64,000 nt of DNA from Epiperipatus broadwayi (GCA_028023455.1 JAQFVV010006504.1:1-64000), one strand, 5' to 3'. Positions 12,443 through 23,685 are shown, counted from the first letter of the stretch. Translations and numbers: made by a program. Notes: generated by a model from the letters alone, not told the origin.

Positions 12443-13215
12443 TCATGTGCATGATACTCGGTCTGCTTCTGTTTGTTACATTAAAACTTGTCATTCCAAT
12501 GTTCTTAGATTTTCTCCTTTATTTAGACTGCCATATTTATATAATCAGATTTGTAGTAATAATAATTACTTCAATTTAGATTATAATCAATTTTGTAATG
12601 TTATTAAATTTAAATGTCATATTTGATTGGTTTAACTTGATTTTGTTTATATATATATATGTTAAATTGTTTTATTATTATTATTATTATTTTGTTATGT
12701 GCTTTATATTTATCCCTTTTATTTATTTGTTATTATTAATGTTTTAATAATAATTGTTTATATGCTGATATTTAATTTTACTTTAGATTTTTAAATGTGT
12801 TAATTATCTTTTATTGAAATATGGCACATAATTATATTAATAATTTGTCATTTAAACTCATTTATGTATTTATATATTTGTTATGGTGCAATACTGTAAT
12901 TGGCTTTATGCTGTAGTTTTGTACAGTAAATAAATGAATTGAATTGAATTGAATTATTATCTTTCAAAAGGACTTTATTGAATATAACAAGAAAAGGTTA
13001 CATTTATAACTATTTTACCACATGCAGATGAATTGAAGTCAGTATAAATAAGTTGAAAATTGTAATTGGGGGGGGGGGGTTTAACAAAGACAAAGGATAT
13101 GCATGTGGTTTACAAATTTGAGTTTACATTATTTTCTTTAAAATATATACATCCAATTAGTTTTGTGCACTTGTAAAGCTCTTAGTTCTGTTTTTTATTA
13201 GTCTTTTTTTTTTCT

Positions 13216-16200
13216 CTATAATTTTGAGCGCTGTTGTAATATTGACCAAGTGGCTGTGTACATCTTTTGGGATACAATTTTTTCATCCCTTAAGCGGAGC
13301 TGTTCCATTTTGTTCCAGAATGTGTTTGGATGTCTTCTTGGATTATTGTTGTACATGAAGGAGCATCTTGTACACCATAGTGAAAACAATATAAAAGTAC
13401 TTGCTCGAATATGTGGGTAGCTACCCTTAATAAATGATTGTAAAAGGATTTGAATGTCACAATTTCTTTGTTTGTACAATGATGGTATGGATGAACGAAT
13501 ATTATCAAATACTGGGCAGGTAAAAAGAAAATGTTCTTGTGTCTCAGTTTCTCTATGACACAACCAGCATATGTCTTCTGTATTTACGTAATGCCTTCTA
13601 TATCTACAAAAGTGTAATGTTGGCAATGCTTCAAGATTTAATTTGAGTAGAAAATCATAATATTTGGGTTCTAATGACCAGAATTTAAATTTTCGGGTTA
13701 GTTGTCTATTATTAATGTTTAAAATTGGTTTTTTATCATTTAGGGGAGAGCAAATTATCTGGTATACATCCCAATATTTAAATTTATCTTGCGGTGGTGA
13801 AAAAATAATGTTTGGAATGTTAAGAATTAGTGTAAGCAAGGTTTTCCAATATCCATTGGTTGGTGGTGGTTTATCTGTTGGGGTAATCTTGAAGAACACT
13901 TTCATGTATGGAAATAAATAAGTACATGCAGAAATGAGATTTAATGTCTTTTGAATGTTAAAAATATGTATTGAATGTAGTCCTAAACCATTTTGTATTA
14001 GAGGAGCTTGAATACGTTTTAGTGAAACCGAAACAATCTTTTTTCCCCACAGCAACTTTCTACATAACGAGTTTATTTTACTAGTAAAAGATTTAGTGTA
14101 TAGTATTATTGGAGAATAGTATGTGATTCGAGTCATAATTAATAGATTAAACAGGGATACTTTTGAATACAGTGAAAGGTAAGATTTTGATAGTGAATCA
14201 ATTATATTTTCTATTTTATTTTTAATTTTGTCTTGTATTTGTCGACGCATTTCTAGATTGCTCAAATAGAAGGGGAATCCCACAAAAGAGCTGGGTTTTC
14301 CTTTAAAATGTTGTGTGTGAAATTGTCCCATATATATTGACCATGCAGAAGATTTATCCATGTTAAACTCCAGCTTGTATTTATTAGTGTATGAATTAAG
14401 AATTTTCAATAGAGTTGGGATCTGTTTTTTAGAAGTTAAAAAAATCGAGACATCATCCATGTAGGCAATACAGGAGATGTTTGCTTTTAGACCAGGTATG
14501 TATATGCCTGATAATTCTTTTTCTATCATATTCAGTAAGGGATTGATATAGAAAGTAAAAAAAAGAGCACTTAGTGGTGAACCTTGTGGAATTGAACAGT
14601 AAGGTACAAAAGAGGGGGAATTCTTACCATTAAGTGTAATATGTATTTCTCGACTTAATAGAAGATTGGTTACTAAATATATTAAGGAGCGTCGTGTAGG
14701 GAAAGAGTCTGCTAATGCTTCAACAAGGAGTTCAATTGGAATCATATCAAATGCTGATTTTATATCCAGTTGGATTACAACTGGACTATATTTTTTATTA
14801 TTTCTGACAGAATCAATAACTGTTTTGAATAGAAAGGCTGCTTGCATTGTAGACGAGCCTTTCTTAGCAAACTGCATTTTAGATAGTATAGGTATGATAT
14901 AGGGTTCTATTTTGTCTTTAATGATTGACTCCAGCAGTTTGATACCCAGAGGGCTCATTGATATGGGCCTTAGATTGTTTAGTGTGGTTATTTTTTCATG
15001 TGTTTTGATAAATGGTACTAGTAAAATAGGGTATAATCCATGTATATGATGGATCTTTTTTGTTAGAAAGTTTGCTAGATTACACAGATACTGAGCAGTA
15101 AAATTTTCTAAATGCTTGAATACAAAGCAAGGTATACCATGCATTCCTGGGTGACTGGAGTTTGGGGTTGATGCTAATTTTTGTATAAAGTCTTTGGGAG
15201 TAAATACTATATTTTCTTCTGGCTCACCGAGAAAAAATGGCGCAGGGCTGAATTTTTTCTTCTCTTGAAGTTTGGATTTGAAATGTGTGTAGAGGGGTAG
15301 CAACATGTTGTAACCAGAAATTATATCTTCTTGTATTTTAATTGCTGTCGGTATGCGAGTTGATGGCTTTTGTCCCAGTGCCCAGCGAATATAGTGTCTG
15401 GACCATGTGTGTGTCTGTGTCAAAAAGAGTTTTCTTTTTTTAATTGCCAGGTATTCTTTAAGTTCTTCAGAGACTGATTTATAAAGTTTCTTCAGGGCAA
15501 TCACATTTGAACAGCCTTGTTTATTTGTAGTACTGTTTGTGATTCTTTTGTGTGTTTCATCTACAAGAGCTAGAAGCCTTGAAGGGGCTGGGGTAGCCCT
15601 TGTTATGACATCAATTGTATATGAAATAATGTTAACAAAGGCAATCCATGTTTGCACTGGATCCATTTCAATGTCTCGAAGTTTGAAGAGATATATATAT
15701 ATTTCTGAGAATAAATATTCTGGGGTTCGACATGGAAGAAGCACTCTAATTGTGTTTCCAATAGATGTTATTGATCTGTATATAAAATCATTCTTTAGTG
15801 AAACAATAATTGCAGAATGGTCTGATAATGATGAGTTTTTTATTGTTAGGCTGATCATGTGATGTAACACTGGTGAGTAGAAGACCAGGTCAATTAATGA
15901 TGAAAACCTGCCATTATTAAATGTTACTGAATTCTGTGGGAGATAGCCTTCTCCACTCATGAGTGGTATGGCTAGTAAGTGCAACCATTTTGTGACAAAC
16001 TCATTGTATGACATGTTGAAATCACCAAGTAAAATTAATGGATGTGATGAGGATGCTATTTTGGAATTTATAATTTGAATGACTTTATTAATTACTGTGT
16101 GATTTGGAGGTAAATAAACAAATGCTACATTCAATGTAACTGTTTTATCATATAGTGTTATAATTAATATGTGTGCATCTATATATATATATTATTTTGA

Positions 16201-16453
16201 ATGAATAGAAGGGGCAGGTTTTCATTACTACTACTCCTGTTCCTGCTGAGGGTGAAAATGATGCTTGGGAGAATGCTGAGTATCCTTGATTATTAAGATA
16301 GTTAGATGGATTAATCTGAGATTTATTATAAATTTTTGTTTCGAGTAACCCTAGCAAATGAGGTTGTATAATTTCAAGCCATTTTATTAATTGATAGTTT
16401 TTTCCCGGTGAGTTTAATCCACGGATGTTTAATGACGCTATTTTTATATTCAT
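13216..16453 (-). pseudogene. Element B ORF2: APE endonuclease + RT, one frameshift
   Basis: This is the endonuclease/reverse transcriptase of a LINE. The N-terminal part (SLNIRGLN, LLETKIY) is read from the ATG at 16453-16451; an ATG five codons upstream at 16468 is also open. It runs to a (TA)n run at about 16180-16194. There the frame shifts, and the rest, starting in the second half of the endonuclease (LLGDFNMSY, SLIDLVFYSP, SDHSAIIV), continues uninterrupted to 13216. RT motifs are LRPISMSP, QLDIKSAFD, SIPQGSPLSA and AYMDDV. The tail has a C-x2-C, H-x4-C finger (CWLCH, then HFLFTC). Alignment to element C suggests two extra TA units as the only lesion, by slippage or assembly error. Otherwise the length matches the 1078 residues of C. 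Confidence 0.88.
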
Positions 16454-16536
16454 TATAGTTTCACTCAATAAAAACAGAACACACCTGATGTAGTAATTAG
16501 ATTATAATTTTATATAGTTTAGATAACTTGCACAAA

Positions 16537-18027
16537 TTATGACAAAGAATTTTTATGTCTGGAGGTTCTACTTCCTCCCTCCTGTGATAATTTTTGCACA
16601 TTTGCTTTTTTATTGGTGCTAAGGTCTTCATCTGAAGTGTATTCAAACTCGGTATCCGTTGAACTCATATTTGCTTTTCTTATTTTTTTTTTATGATCTA
16701 ATGTCTGGGGCATATCATCTTCACTAAGATCAATAGGCACTGCTGCATTTTTTCTACGTTTGCTTCGCGGTCTGCCTGGTTTTCGGTTGGCAGTGTCATT
16801 TATTTTCGGGTCTGTAGGTGGCAAGCAAGGCACTAGATAGTCTATAATATCTTGCGAAGTTTTGTTAAGGGGTGTTTTTGATTGTTTGTGATTTTGGCAA
16901 TCACTTTTTAATAATTCTTGTTGAGATGGGCTATTTTCTTGTAACACTGGTTTATCCTCGTCATTCCGTGATTGATTTTCGGGTAAAATTGATTCACTTT
17001 CGTCATTTACTGATTGCTCTCTGGTGATGTATAGATCGTCTGTTACATCGTCATTAATTGGATTATTTTGATAGCAAATTGTAGTTGATTCACTTATCGG
17101 TTGAGGAGTGAAATCTGTGTTATTTACTGGCGCATTTCCACATTGATGACTTGAGGTTGCTCTCATATCACAGTGTTTACATTTAAGTTTTGGGCATGCA
17201 TTTATAATATGCCCTCGTTGTTTGCAGTGAAAACATTGCGGTTTAAGTCCATGAATTATTAAGAGTAGCGTCGCTTCGTGATCGGTTATAAGAGTGGGAA
17301 TATCATTTGGATTTACGTTTTGATTTAATTTAACTTTAAAATGATAACTGTTTCCATAGATCGGTATCGGAGTTCCTTTTAAATATATAGGTTGAAAGGC
17401 AACAACAACTCCGAACGGTTGCATTAATTTATTGAGGTCATTTATTGTATAGTTAAAGTACGTATTTTTGATTGTGCCGGTAATAAAATTTTCTCTATAT
17501 TGGTTAACTTTTACTAAAGCATATTTCCCTAACGTTTTAATTGTTTTATCAAATTTGTTTTTTTGTTCTTCGCTATAGAATTCAATAGCAAGATAGCGAG
17601 GATTTGGATGATCTGCTATGCGCAATATAGAATCCCATAAATTATTTGTGCTTAATTCTTCGTATAGCAAATCCTTAGGAAATCTATACAGCGAACAATT
17701 TATATCTGTAATTGCAAGGATAACAGACCGGTCAGTAAAGAAACGTTTAAACGACATAAACAGGTCACGTGGGATGGTCGTATTAAAGCGTTCAGAAATT
17801 TTTAATAGACTTTCATTAGTCCAGATCTCTTCTTCTATTACGTTAACTGGTAATGGGTCAGATTCTGAAATCACATCTAGTTTCATTAGATCATTTATTG
17901 TTGAACGACGAAATCTTGAAACTGGAGCTTGATTTTTTCCCACGTTCTGAGGAAAATCTCCTTTTTTAGTGGATGCTTTGATTGCGTCAGCATAAGAAAT
18001 GCTTGCTGCGTTCAAAGAGATCGCCAT
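16537..18027 (-). CDS. Element B ORF1: CCHC-knuckle nucleic-acid-binding protein
   Basis: This is the ORF1 protein of a LINE, expected to coat element RNA in the ribonucleoprotein. The frame opens at 18060, but I place the start at the ATG at 18027 because similarity to the element C protein begins there (ISYADAIK against ISYAKVLK). Residue numbers here count from 18060. An N-terminal conserved domain of about 200 residues (RFRR, LYRFPKDLLYE, ADHPNPRY, GTIKNTY, QPIYLKGTPIPI) is followed by a CCHC knuckle (C276, C279, H284, C289) and a second cysteine/histidine cluster (C294, C297, H305, C307). An acidic, serine-rich linker leads to an AT-hook-like motif, RKPGRPRSKRRK (426-437). No stop or frameshift is seen. 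Confidence 0.85.
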   Translation of the reverse strand: MAISLNAASISYADAIKASTKKGDFPQNVGKNQAPVSRFRRSTINDLMKLDVISESDPLPVNVIEEEIWTNESLLKISERFNTTIPRDLFMSFKRFFTDRSVILAITDINCSLYRFPKDLLYEELSTNNLWDSILRIADHPNPRYLAIEFYSEEQKNKFDKTIKTLGKYALVKVNQYRENFITGTIKNTYFNYTINDLNKLMQPFGVVVAFQPIYLKGTPIPIYGNSYHFKVKLNQNVNPNDIPTLITDHEATLLLIIHGLKPQCFHCKQRGHIINACPKLKCKHCDMRATSSHQCGNAPVNNTDFTPQPISESTTICYQNNPINDDVTDDLYITREQSVNDESESILPENQSRNDEDKPVLQENSPSQQELLKSDCQNHKQSKTPLNKTSQDIIDYLVPCLPPTDPKINDTANRKPGRPRSKRRKNAAVPIDLSEDDMPQTLDHKKKIRKANMSSTDTEFEYTSDEDLSTNKKANVQKLSQEGGSRTSRHKNSLS

Positions 18028-18264
18028 ATTGAAGTAAAAAAAAAACCCGCTTGCACACAAATTCCTCGTCGGAGGAGTTTTCTTAAGTTTAAAAAACTAT
18101 ATATACTGAATATTGGGTTGCTTAGAGACAATACGGTTTATTTTAAATAAAAAAATTTTTAGTTTTATTATTACTAGAAATATATAATATATCCTACCGA
18201 TATCTACGATCATCAAACCAGCTATTATTAATTCTTATTCTTTTTTTTTTTTATTTTTTATTTT

Positions 18265-18523
<259 letters not shown>

Positions 18524-18778
18524 GTTTCAAAGCAAAACTTTATTGAGTCTAAAAAGTTACAGAGTCACATCTAGTAATATATCGATTTTTTACAAATGAA
18601 AAACAAATTACAACTTTCAGTATATAAGTCTTTATCTTTTCTGCATACTTTTTTTTTTCTTCTTGTTTTTAAATTTGGTCTTCTATTTAGTTCAGTTTAT
18701 GCTTGCATTTTTTTTTTTAAAGTTGGAAAAAATGCTGATGTTGAAAATGTCATCATCTATCTTATTGGTCTTTATATT

Positions 18779-21700
18779 TCATAGACTGGATCTTTGTTTC
18801 AAGTGTGACCATGTGGCTGCAAATATATCTGGTTGAGCTAGGATGCTGTCTCTTTTTCTTAACAGTTCTAGTTTTATTGAATATGTTGCTGGGTGGCGTC
18901 GAGGGTTATTGGCAAGTGCAAAAGTGCATCTGGTGCACCAGTAGGCATAAAGGCTGTATGTTGCTGCACGAATAGCAGGGTTGTTGCCTTTTTTAAATGT
19001 ATTTATTATTTCATCAATTGAAATGATAGCCTTTCTGTATGTGGTAAACATTGTGCGACGTATTGTTTCTAGGGCACTGCAGGAATGAAGAAAATGATCT
19101 TGTGTCTCTTCTTCTCTATGACATAGTCCGCACATGGGGTCTATATTGGTATAGAATCTACGAAATCTAAGGAAATGGGTTGTGGGTAGAGCATTGAGAT
19201 TAAGCTTAAGTAGAAAATCGAATAATTTTGGTTCTAATGACCATTTTCTGAATTGTTGCAGTAGTTGCCTGTTGTCTATTCCAAGAACTGATGGATGTAG
19301 ATTGGGTGTCTGGTTTGGATGTAGTATATTGTAAATGTCCCAGTATGTATACTTGTTGTCATTATTGAGTGATATTTTGTTGTATATTGGCTTGAGTTCT
19401 TCAATCAGTGTGGATAGATATCCATATGAAGGGGGTGGTCTGTCTGTGGGTATTATACTGATTACACACTCCAGGTCTGGAAATCTTTTTATGGTTGCTG
19501 TTATTAGATTTACTGATTTCTGTGTGTAAAAAACATTGATTGTATGGAGTCCAAGTCCATTGCTATGTGGTGGTCTGCTCAGATTTTTTAAAGAGATTGC
19601 CACTGTCTTTCTCTTCCATATTAGTTTGTTACAGATTGACGAGATTTTAGATATGAATGTTTTTGCAAATTTGATTATAGGTGTATAGTATGTAATTTTT
19701 GTAGTTATAAGTTGATTAAATAGTGCTACCTTTGCATATATTGACAGGTATGACTTTTCAAGTGAGGCTGTGATTTTTTCAGCATCTATTTTTAATTTAT
19801 TTTGAATTTTTTGCCTCATTCCATTGGTTCCAAGGTAGAATGGGAAACCAAGGAAAGCAGATGGTTTACCATTAAACATCTCTGTACAGTGCTTGCCTGT
19901 GTATATTGACCATGCAGCAGTTTTATTTGTGTTAATTTTTAAATTAAAATTTGAGGTATAATTCTTGATTATCTCTTGTAATATGGGGAGGTTCTTTTTA
20001 GAGGGGAGGAAAACGGTTACATCGTCCATATAGGCTATGCATGATATATTTAAAGCAGTGTTTGGAATTTGAATGCCTTTTATTTTTTTCTGTATCTCTA
20101 TTAATAGAGGATTTATATATATTGTAAAGAGCAAGGCACTTAGGGGGGATCCTTGTGGGATGGATTGACTCGGTCTGAAGGCTGGTGATTTTTTTCCATT
20201 CAATGTGATGTGAATTTCACGGCTGAGTAGCAGATTGGCTATTATATATAGTAGGGATGGAGGTGTTGTTGTTTTTTTCAGCACGTCTAATAATTTGGCT
20301 ATAGGCACTGAGTCAAAAGCTGCCTCAATGTCTAGTTGAACTATAATTGGTGCATATTTCTTTCTTTTTTTTACTACTTCAATAATTGTTTTGTACATTA
20401 AGGCACCCTGGCCAATGGATGATCCTTTTTTGGCATATTGTGCTGATGATAACACAGGGAGTATGTGTTGTTCTATTTTTTCCTTTATCACTCTTTCAAG
20501 AATTTTTATTCCTAAAGGTCCCATTGAAATTGGTCGTAGATTAGATAAAGATGATATTGCTGTTGGTTTTTTGTTAAATGGAACCATTGCAATTGGGTAT
20601 AGACTTTGTATGTTGTAAATTTTTTGGGATATGTAATTGGCTAGATCGCACAGGTATTTTGCTGTGAAGTGACTAAGATGTTTGAACACAAATTTGGGAA
20701 TTCCTTGTGGTCCTGGGTGACATGTGTTTGTTATTGTTGCAAGTTGAAATACAATGTCAGTTGTTGTTATTGGTGTGTCTGTTTCAGGGTCTCCAAATAT
20801 GTCTTCATTTGGTATGTACACTCTCTGTTTTTGCAGTTTTTTTTTAAAGTGTTGATATATTGGGTTTATCATGTTATGTCCAGCTGTTATAGAGCCATCT
20901 ATTTCAAGTGCCATAGGCACTCTGACTGTGGATGGGTATCCCAATGCCCACCGTATGTATGCTCTGGTCCAAGTATGTTGTTGTGTAAGGCATATTTTTT
21001 TCTTTTTTATTGCTACATATTGCTTTAGTGTATTGCATGTATTGTTGTACATTTCTGTAAGTTTTTTAATTTGTGTTTGATTATCTGTAGTTGGTCTGGA
21101 AATGGTTATTCTTTTATGTAGTTCATCTGCCAATGCTAATAATCTGGTGGGGGGTGTTGAGTTGCAGGTAATATGATTGATGTTGAAAGAAAGTATATTG
21201 GTGAATGCTATATACTTTTGTACTGGATCGAGTGACATGTTTTGAAGTTTTTGGAGCATTATATATGTTTCTGAATATAGGAATTCAGTTGTTTGTGCTG
21301 GAAGAAGTATTCGCATAGTCTTTTGGAGGGCTATTGTTGTATTCTGTATTTTTGTTAGGTCGAGGGTGATGAACTGAGCAGCATGATCTGAGATTATAGA
21401 TGGACAGAGTTCAAGATTAAAATAATGATGTAACATTGGTGAGTAGAAACACAAATCAATAAGTGACTTATATCTATTGTTATTAAAAGATATTGAGTTT
21501 GATGGGAGAAAACCCTCAGCACTCATAAGTGGGATTGTTATTTGATGGATCCATTTGGTGACAAAAGTTTGGTAGGTCATGTTGAAATCTCCCAGGAGTA
21601 TTATGGGATTTGGTGTTGCTGTAAGCATTGAATTTATTGTTGCTATTATTCTGGAGATGATGACGGGGCCTGGTGGTATATATACAAATACTAGGTTAAG

Positions 21701-22015
21701 TGTGATATTTTTATGATGGAGTGTTAATATGATAAGATTAGAGTCAATATATATAATTTTAAAAGAATCAAAAGGGCAGTTGTGGGAAATAATTATGCCT
21801 GTGCCACCTGATGGTGATGATGATTGCCTTGAGCAGGCACAAAAACCTTGGCTGACTAAATATTTTGATGGATCAATTTGAGAGCTGCTGTATATTTTTG
21901 TTTCCAAAAGCCCCAGTATGTGTGGTTGTGTTGTATGTAACCATTTTTTGAGATCAAAAAGTTTTTTGGTGGCATTTAAGCCTCTAATGTTGAGAGATCC
22001 AATTTTTATCTTCAT
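18779..22015 (-). CDS. Element C ORF2: APE endonuclease / reverse transcriptase, 1078 aa
   Basis: This is the catalytic protein of a LINE. It nicks the chromosomal target and copies the element RNA in place. The APE endonuclease spans about residues 1-215 with N9 in SLNIRGL, E38 in LLETK, D143 and N145 in LLGDFN, D187 in SLIDLCFY and D210-H211 in SDH, so all expected active-site positions are present. The RT core spans about 490-700: LRPISMGP, QLDIEAAFD with D561 and D568, SIPQGSPLSA near 619, and the catalytic box AYMDDV with D664 and D665. A tail finger is C962-x2-C965-x8-H974-x4-C979. The Y-M-D-D box replaces the F/Y-A-D-D usual in LINEs. There are no stops or frameshifts, so it may be functional. 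The start at 22015 gives MKIKIGSLN, the normal distance to the endonuclease. Confidence 0.93.
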   Translation of the reverse strand: MKIKIGSLNIRGLNATKKLFDLKKWLHTTQPHILGLLETKIYSSSQIDPSKYLVSQGFCACSRQSSSPSGGTGIIISHNCPFDSFKIIYIDSNLIILTLHHKNITLNLVFVYIPPGPVIISRIIATINSMLTATPNPIILLGDFNMTYQTFVTKWIHQITIPLMSAEGFLPSNSISFNNNRYKSLIDLCFYSPMLHHYFNLELCPSIISDHAAQFITLDLTKIQNTTIALQKTMRILLPAQTTEFLYSETYIMLQKLQNMSLDPVQKYIAFTNILSFNINHITCNSTPPTRLLALADELHKRITISRPTTDNQTQIKKLTEMYNNTCNTLKQYVAIKKKKICLTQQHTWTRAYIRWALGYPSTVRVPMALEIDGSITAGHNMINPIYQHFKKKLQKQRVYIPNEDIFGDPETDTPITTTDIVFQLATITNTCHPGPQGIPKFVFKHLSHFTAKYLCDLANYISQKIYNIQSLYPIAMVPFNKKPTAISSLSNLRPISMGPLGIKILERVIKEKIEQHILPVLSSAQYAKKGSSIGQGALMYKTIIEVVKKRKKYAPIIVQLDIEAAFDSVPIAKLLDVLKKTTTPPSLLYIIANLLLSREIHITLNGKKSPAFRPSQSIPQGSPLSALLFTIYINPLLIEIQKKIKGIQIPNTALNISCIAYMDDVTVFLPSKKNLPILQEIIKNYTSNFNLKINTNKTAAWSIYTGKHCTEMFNGKPSAFLGFPFYLGTNGMRQKIQNKLKIDAEKITASLEKSYLSIYAKVALFNQLITTKITYYTPIIKFAKTFISKISSICNKLIWKRKTVAISLKNLSRPPHSNGLGLHTINVFYTQKSVNLITATIKRFPDLECVISIIPTDRPPPSYGYLSTLIEELKPIYNKISLNNDNKYTYWDIYNILHPNQTPNLHPSVLGIDNRQLLQQFRKWSLEPKLFDFLLKLNLNALPTTHFLRFRRFYTNIDPMCGLCHREEETQDHFLHSCSALETIRRTMFTTYRKAIISIDEIINTFKKGNNPAIRAATYSLYAYWCTRCTFALANNPRRHPATYSIKLELLRKRDSILAQPDIFAATWSHLKQRSSL

Positions 22016-22077
22016 GTTTTAAATAATTTTTTAACAGGGTATTGATTTTTATTTTATTTTTAATACTAAATTTTTGT

Positions 22078-23685
22078 TTATATTGCAGTAGATGGATGCT
22101 GATACATATTTAAGACATTGTTGGGTTTATTATCAGTTTTTCTTTCATTTAATATTGCTTCAGACTCTATACAGGCAATTTGTGATGAAACCGAACAGGT
22201 GTCCATTTGTTGTTGGCTTACATCCATTTCTATTTCATCATTTTCTAAATTGTATATGTCTGATGAGTTGTGCTTTTGGTCTGTTTTTTTTGCCTTTTTG
22301 GATTCATGATTTTTACTTGGTCTGCCTGGCTTTCTTTTTCCCTCTGGTGTATTCTCTTGAATAGGTGGAAGAGGGGCTTCTATTGCATCCATTATGTTTG
22401 ATGCAGTTTTGTTTATAATTGTAGTTTTTTTTATTATTGGTATCTTTATATTATCTGGATTTATATTTTCATTATATAACTGTGTGTGTTTACTTTCTGT
22501 TTGTTGATTTTTACTTGGTACACATTTTGTTTTATTGAGATGCTGATCCTGTGATGTAATTGCTGTATTTTGTGTTGTGGTTTCTTGAGAATTATTTTCG
22601 TTTGAATCTTGGATTTCTGTGTTAGTTTTTGTGTTATTATTTTTTTGGTTGGTCTTTGGGATAGGCAATTCTGATCCATTATTATTTTTGTTTGTGGGTG
22701 TTTGAACCTGTTTTTTTCCGGTTTCTATTATTGGGTTGCCAATGGATGTAGTGTTATTATAAATTTTATTTTCATCACTGGGTTGTTCTGGGGAGAGGAT
22801 TTTAGTTTGTTCACAGTGATTGCTTTTTGTGTTATCGCACTGAGTTGCTAGGTGTCCTCTCTGTCCACAGCCAAAACAAAGTGGCTTTAGACCTCTTATG
22901 TGAAGAGAGAGTGTCGCTTCTTGATCTGTAATCTGTGTTGGAATCGTTGAGGCGTCTACGTTTTTATGTAGTTTTATTTTAAATTCAAAACGATTACTAC
23001 ATATCGGTATAGGTGTGTCTTTTAAATATATAGGCTGTAGGGCAATTACTTTTCCAAACGGGTTTATCATTTTTTGAAAATCTTGTACGTTGTATTTAAG
23101 ATAAGTATTTTTAAGCACTCCAGTAATTATATTTTTCCGGTTTTCATCTATAATTACGAGTGCGTAATTATCAAGTGCTAAAATAGTGGATTGAAACCGT
23201 TCTTTTTGCTGCTGAGTATAAAAATCAATGGTTATATATCGAGAATTTGGATGGTCGGCGATACAAGAGATTGTTTCCCATAGTGCATTTTGCGTGATTG
23301 CTTCATATAATAAAGCTTTTGGGAAACGATATAATGAGCATTGATTATCGGTTACTGCGAGTACTAACGAAGTTGGTGAAAAAAACCTGCGAAATGTTTC
23401 AAATAACGTCCGAGGCACCGTATTACTGAAACGGTCCGTCACATTTTCAAGCGTTTCTTTTGTCCAGATTGCGGCTGGGGGTTGATTTTCCTCTCGAGTG
23501 TTTAGATCAAGATTTTTAATATCATTTGTGTTTGTTCTACGGAAGCGCGGTATTTGAGTTGGTGCTGTAGTATTGCTATTACTTTTAAGTACTTTTGCAT
23601 ACGAAATAGGCGATGTTGAAACTAACGATGTTGTTAATTTTGTATTGGTGCTTAATTCGCTCACGCTTGACTGGGCAGTAGCCAT
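22078..23685 (-). CDS. Element C ORF1: CCHC-knuckle protein with AT-hook-like motif, 535 aa
   Basis: This is the RNA-binding partner protein of element C, homologous to ORF1 of element B. Conserved blocks are PRFRR (46-50), LYRFPKALLYE (118-128), ADHPNSRY (143-150), LKNTYLKY (191-198) and PIYLKDTPIPI (218-228). One CCHC knuckle follows (C270, C273, H278, C283); the second cluster seen in B is lost here. A long Asn/Thr/Gln/Lys-rich linker (about 285-430) leads to KRKPGRPSK (450-458) with further lysines, an AT-hook-like minor-groove-binding motif that B conserves within a divergent linker. The C-terminal 60 residues are acidic and unrecognised. The ATG at 23685 is the first in frame. Confidence 0.88.
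   Translation of the reverse strand: MATAQSSVSELSTNTKLTTSLVSTSPISYAKVLKSNSNTTAPTQIPRFRRTNTNDIKNLDLNTREENQPPAAIWTKETLENVTDRFSNTVPRTLFETFRRFFSPTSLVLAVTDNQCSLYRFPKALLYEAITQNALWETISCIADHPNSRYITIDFYTQQQKERFQSTILALDNYALVIIDENRKNIITGVLKNTYLKYNVQDFQKMINPFGKVIALQPIYLKDTPIPICSNRFEFKIKLHKNVDASTIPTQITDQEATLSLHIRGLKPLCFGCGQRGHLATQCDNTKSNHCEQTKILSPEQPSDENKIYNNTTSIGNPIIETGKKQVQTPTNKNNNGSELPIPKTNQKNNNTKTNTEIQDSNENNSQETTTQNTAITSQDQHLNKTKCVPSKNQQTESKHTQLYNENINPDNIKIPIIKKTTIINKTASNIMDAIEAPLPPIQENTPEGKRKPGRPSKNHESKKAKKTDQKHNSSDIYNLENDEIEMDVSQQQMDTCSVSSQIACIESEAILNERKTDNKPNNVLNMYQHPSTAI

Larger units (their letters stand above)
10414..12626 (+). pseudogene. Element A ORF2 fragment (endonuclease end + RT)
   Basis: This encodes the RNA-directed DNA polymerase of a LINE, which copies element RNA at a nicked chromosomal target. 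The frame enters directly from the microsatellite. A TLDYILCSS stretch and a DAHHPPF stretch are the end of the APE endonuclease. RT motifs follow, numbered from codon 10432: NNYRPIS near 308, DLSKAFD with catalytic D379 and D385, GVPQGSILAP near 435, and YADD at 466-469. Adapter sequence replaces part of the frame at 12269-12294, and a second adapter at 12430-12442 shifts the frame. The true C-terminal reading (TRSA, RFSPLFRLP, LYNQI) continues in another frame to a stop at 12624-12626. Most of the endonuclease is missing, so the copy is dead regardless of the artefacts. Confidence 0.85.
10410..12955 (+). mobile_element. Element A: 5'-truncated non-LTR retrotransposon
   Basis: The body begins immediately after the ATT array with the last part of an APE-type endonuclease domain, continues through reverse transcriptase, and has a 3' UTR containing short TA and ATT runs. 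It ends in a pentanucleotide TGAAT-type tail (12935-12955). The short ATT remnant that follows separates it from the 3' end of element B, so the two elements are tail to tail. Truncation at the 5' end and a simple-repeat tail are usual for target-primed insertion. The sequence belongs to the CR1/L2/Jockey group by RT motifs; I cannot fix the clade. Confidence 0.85.
12961..18235 (-). mobile_element. Element B: two-ORF LINE, nearly full length
   Basis: On the minus strand, a 5' UTR begins near 18235 beside the ATT array, followed by ORF1, an 83-bp spacer, ORF2 and a 3' UTR. The AATAAA signal (12974-12979) lies about 15 bases before the end, and the end reads TTTGAAAG followed by ATAATAAT. The 3' terminus aligns with that of element C, including the AATAAA and the entry into TAA repeats. 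The element is a distinct family from C (proteins clearly homologous but far from identical). By ORF layout and motifs it is closest to the Tx1/L1 group, an inference. The single visible lesion is in ORF2. Confidence 0.85.
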
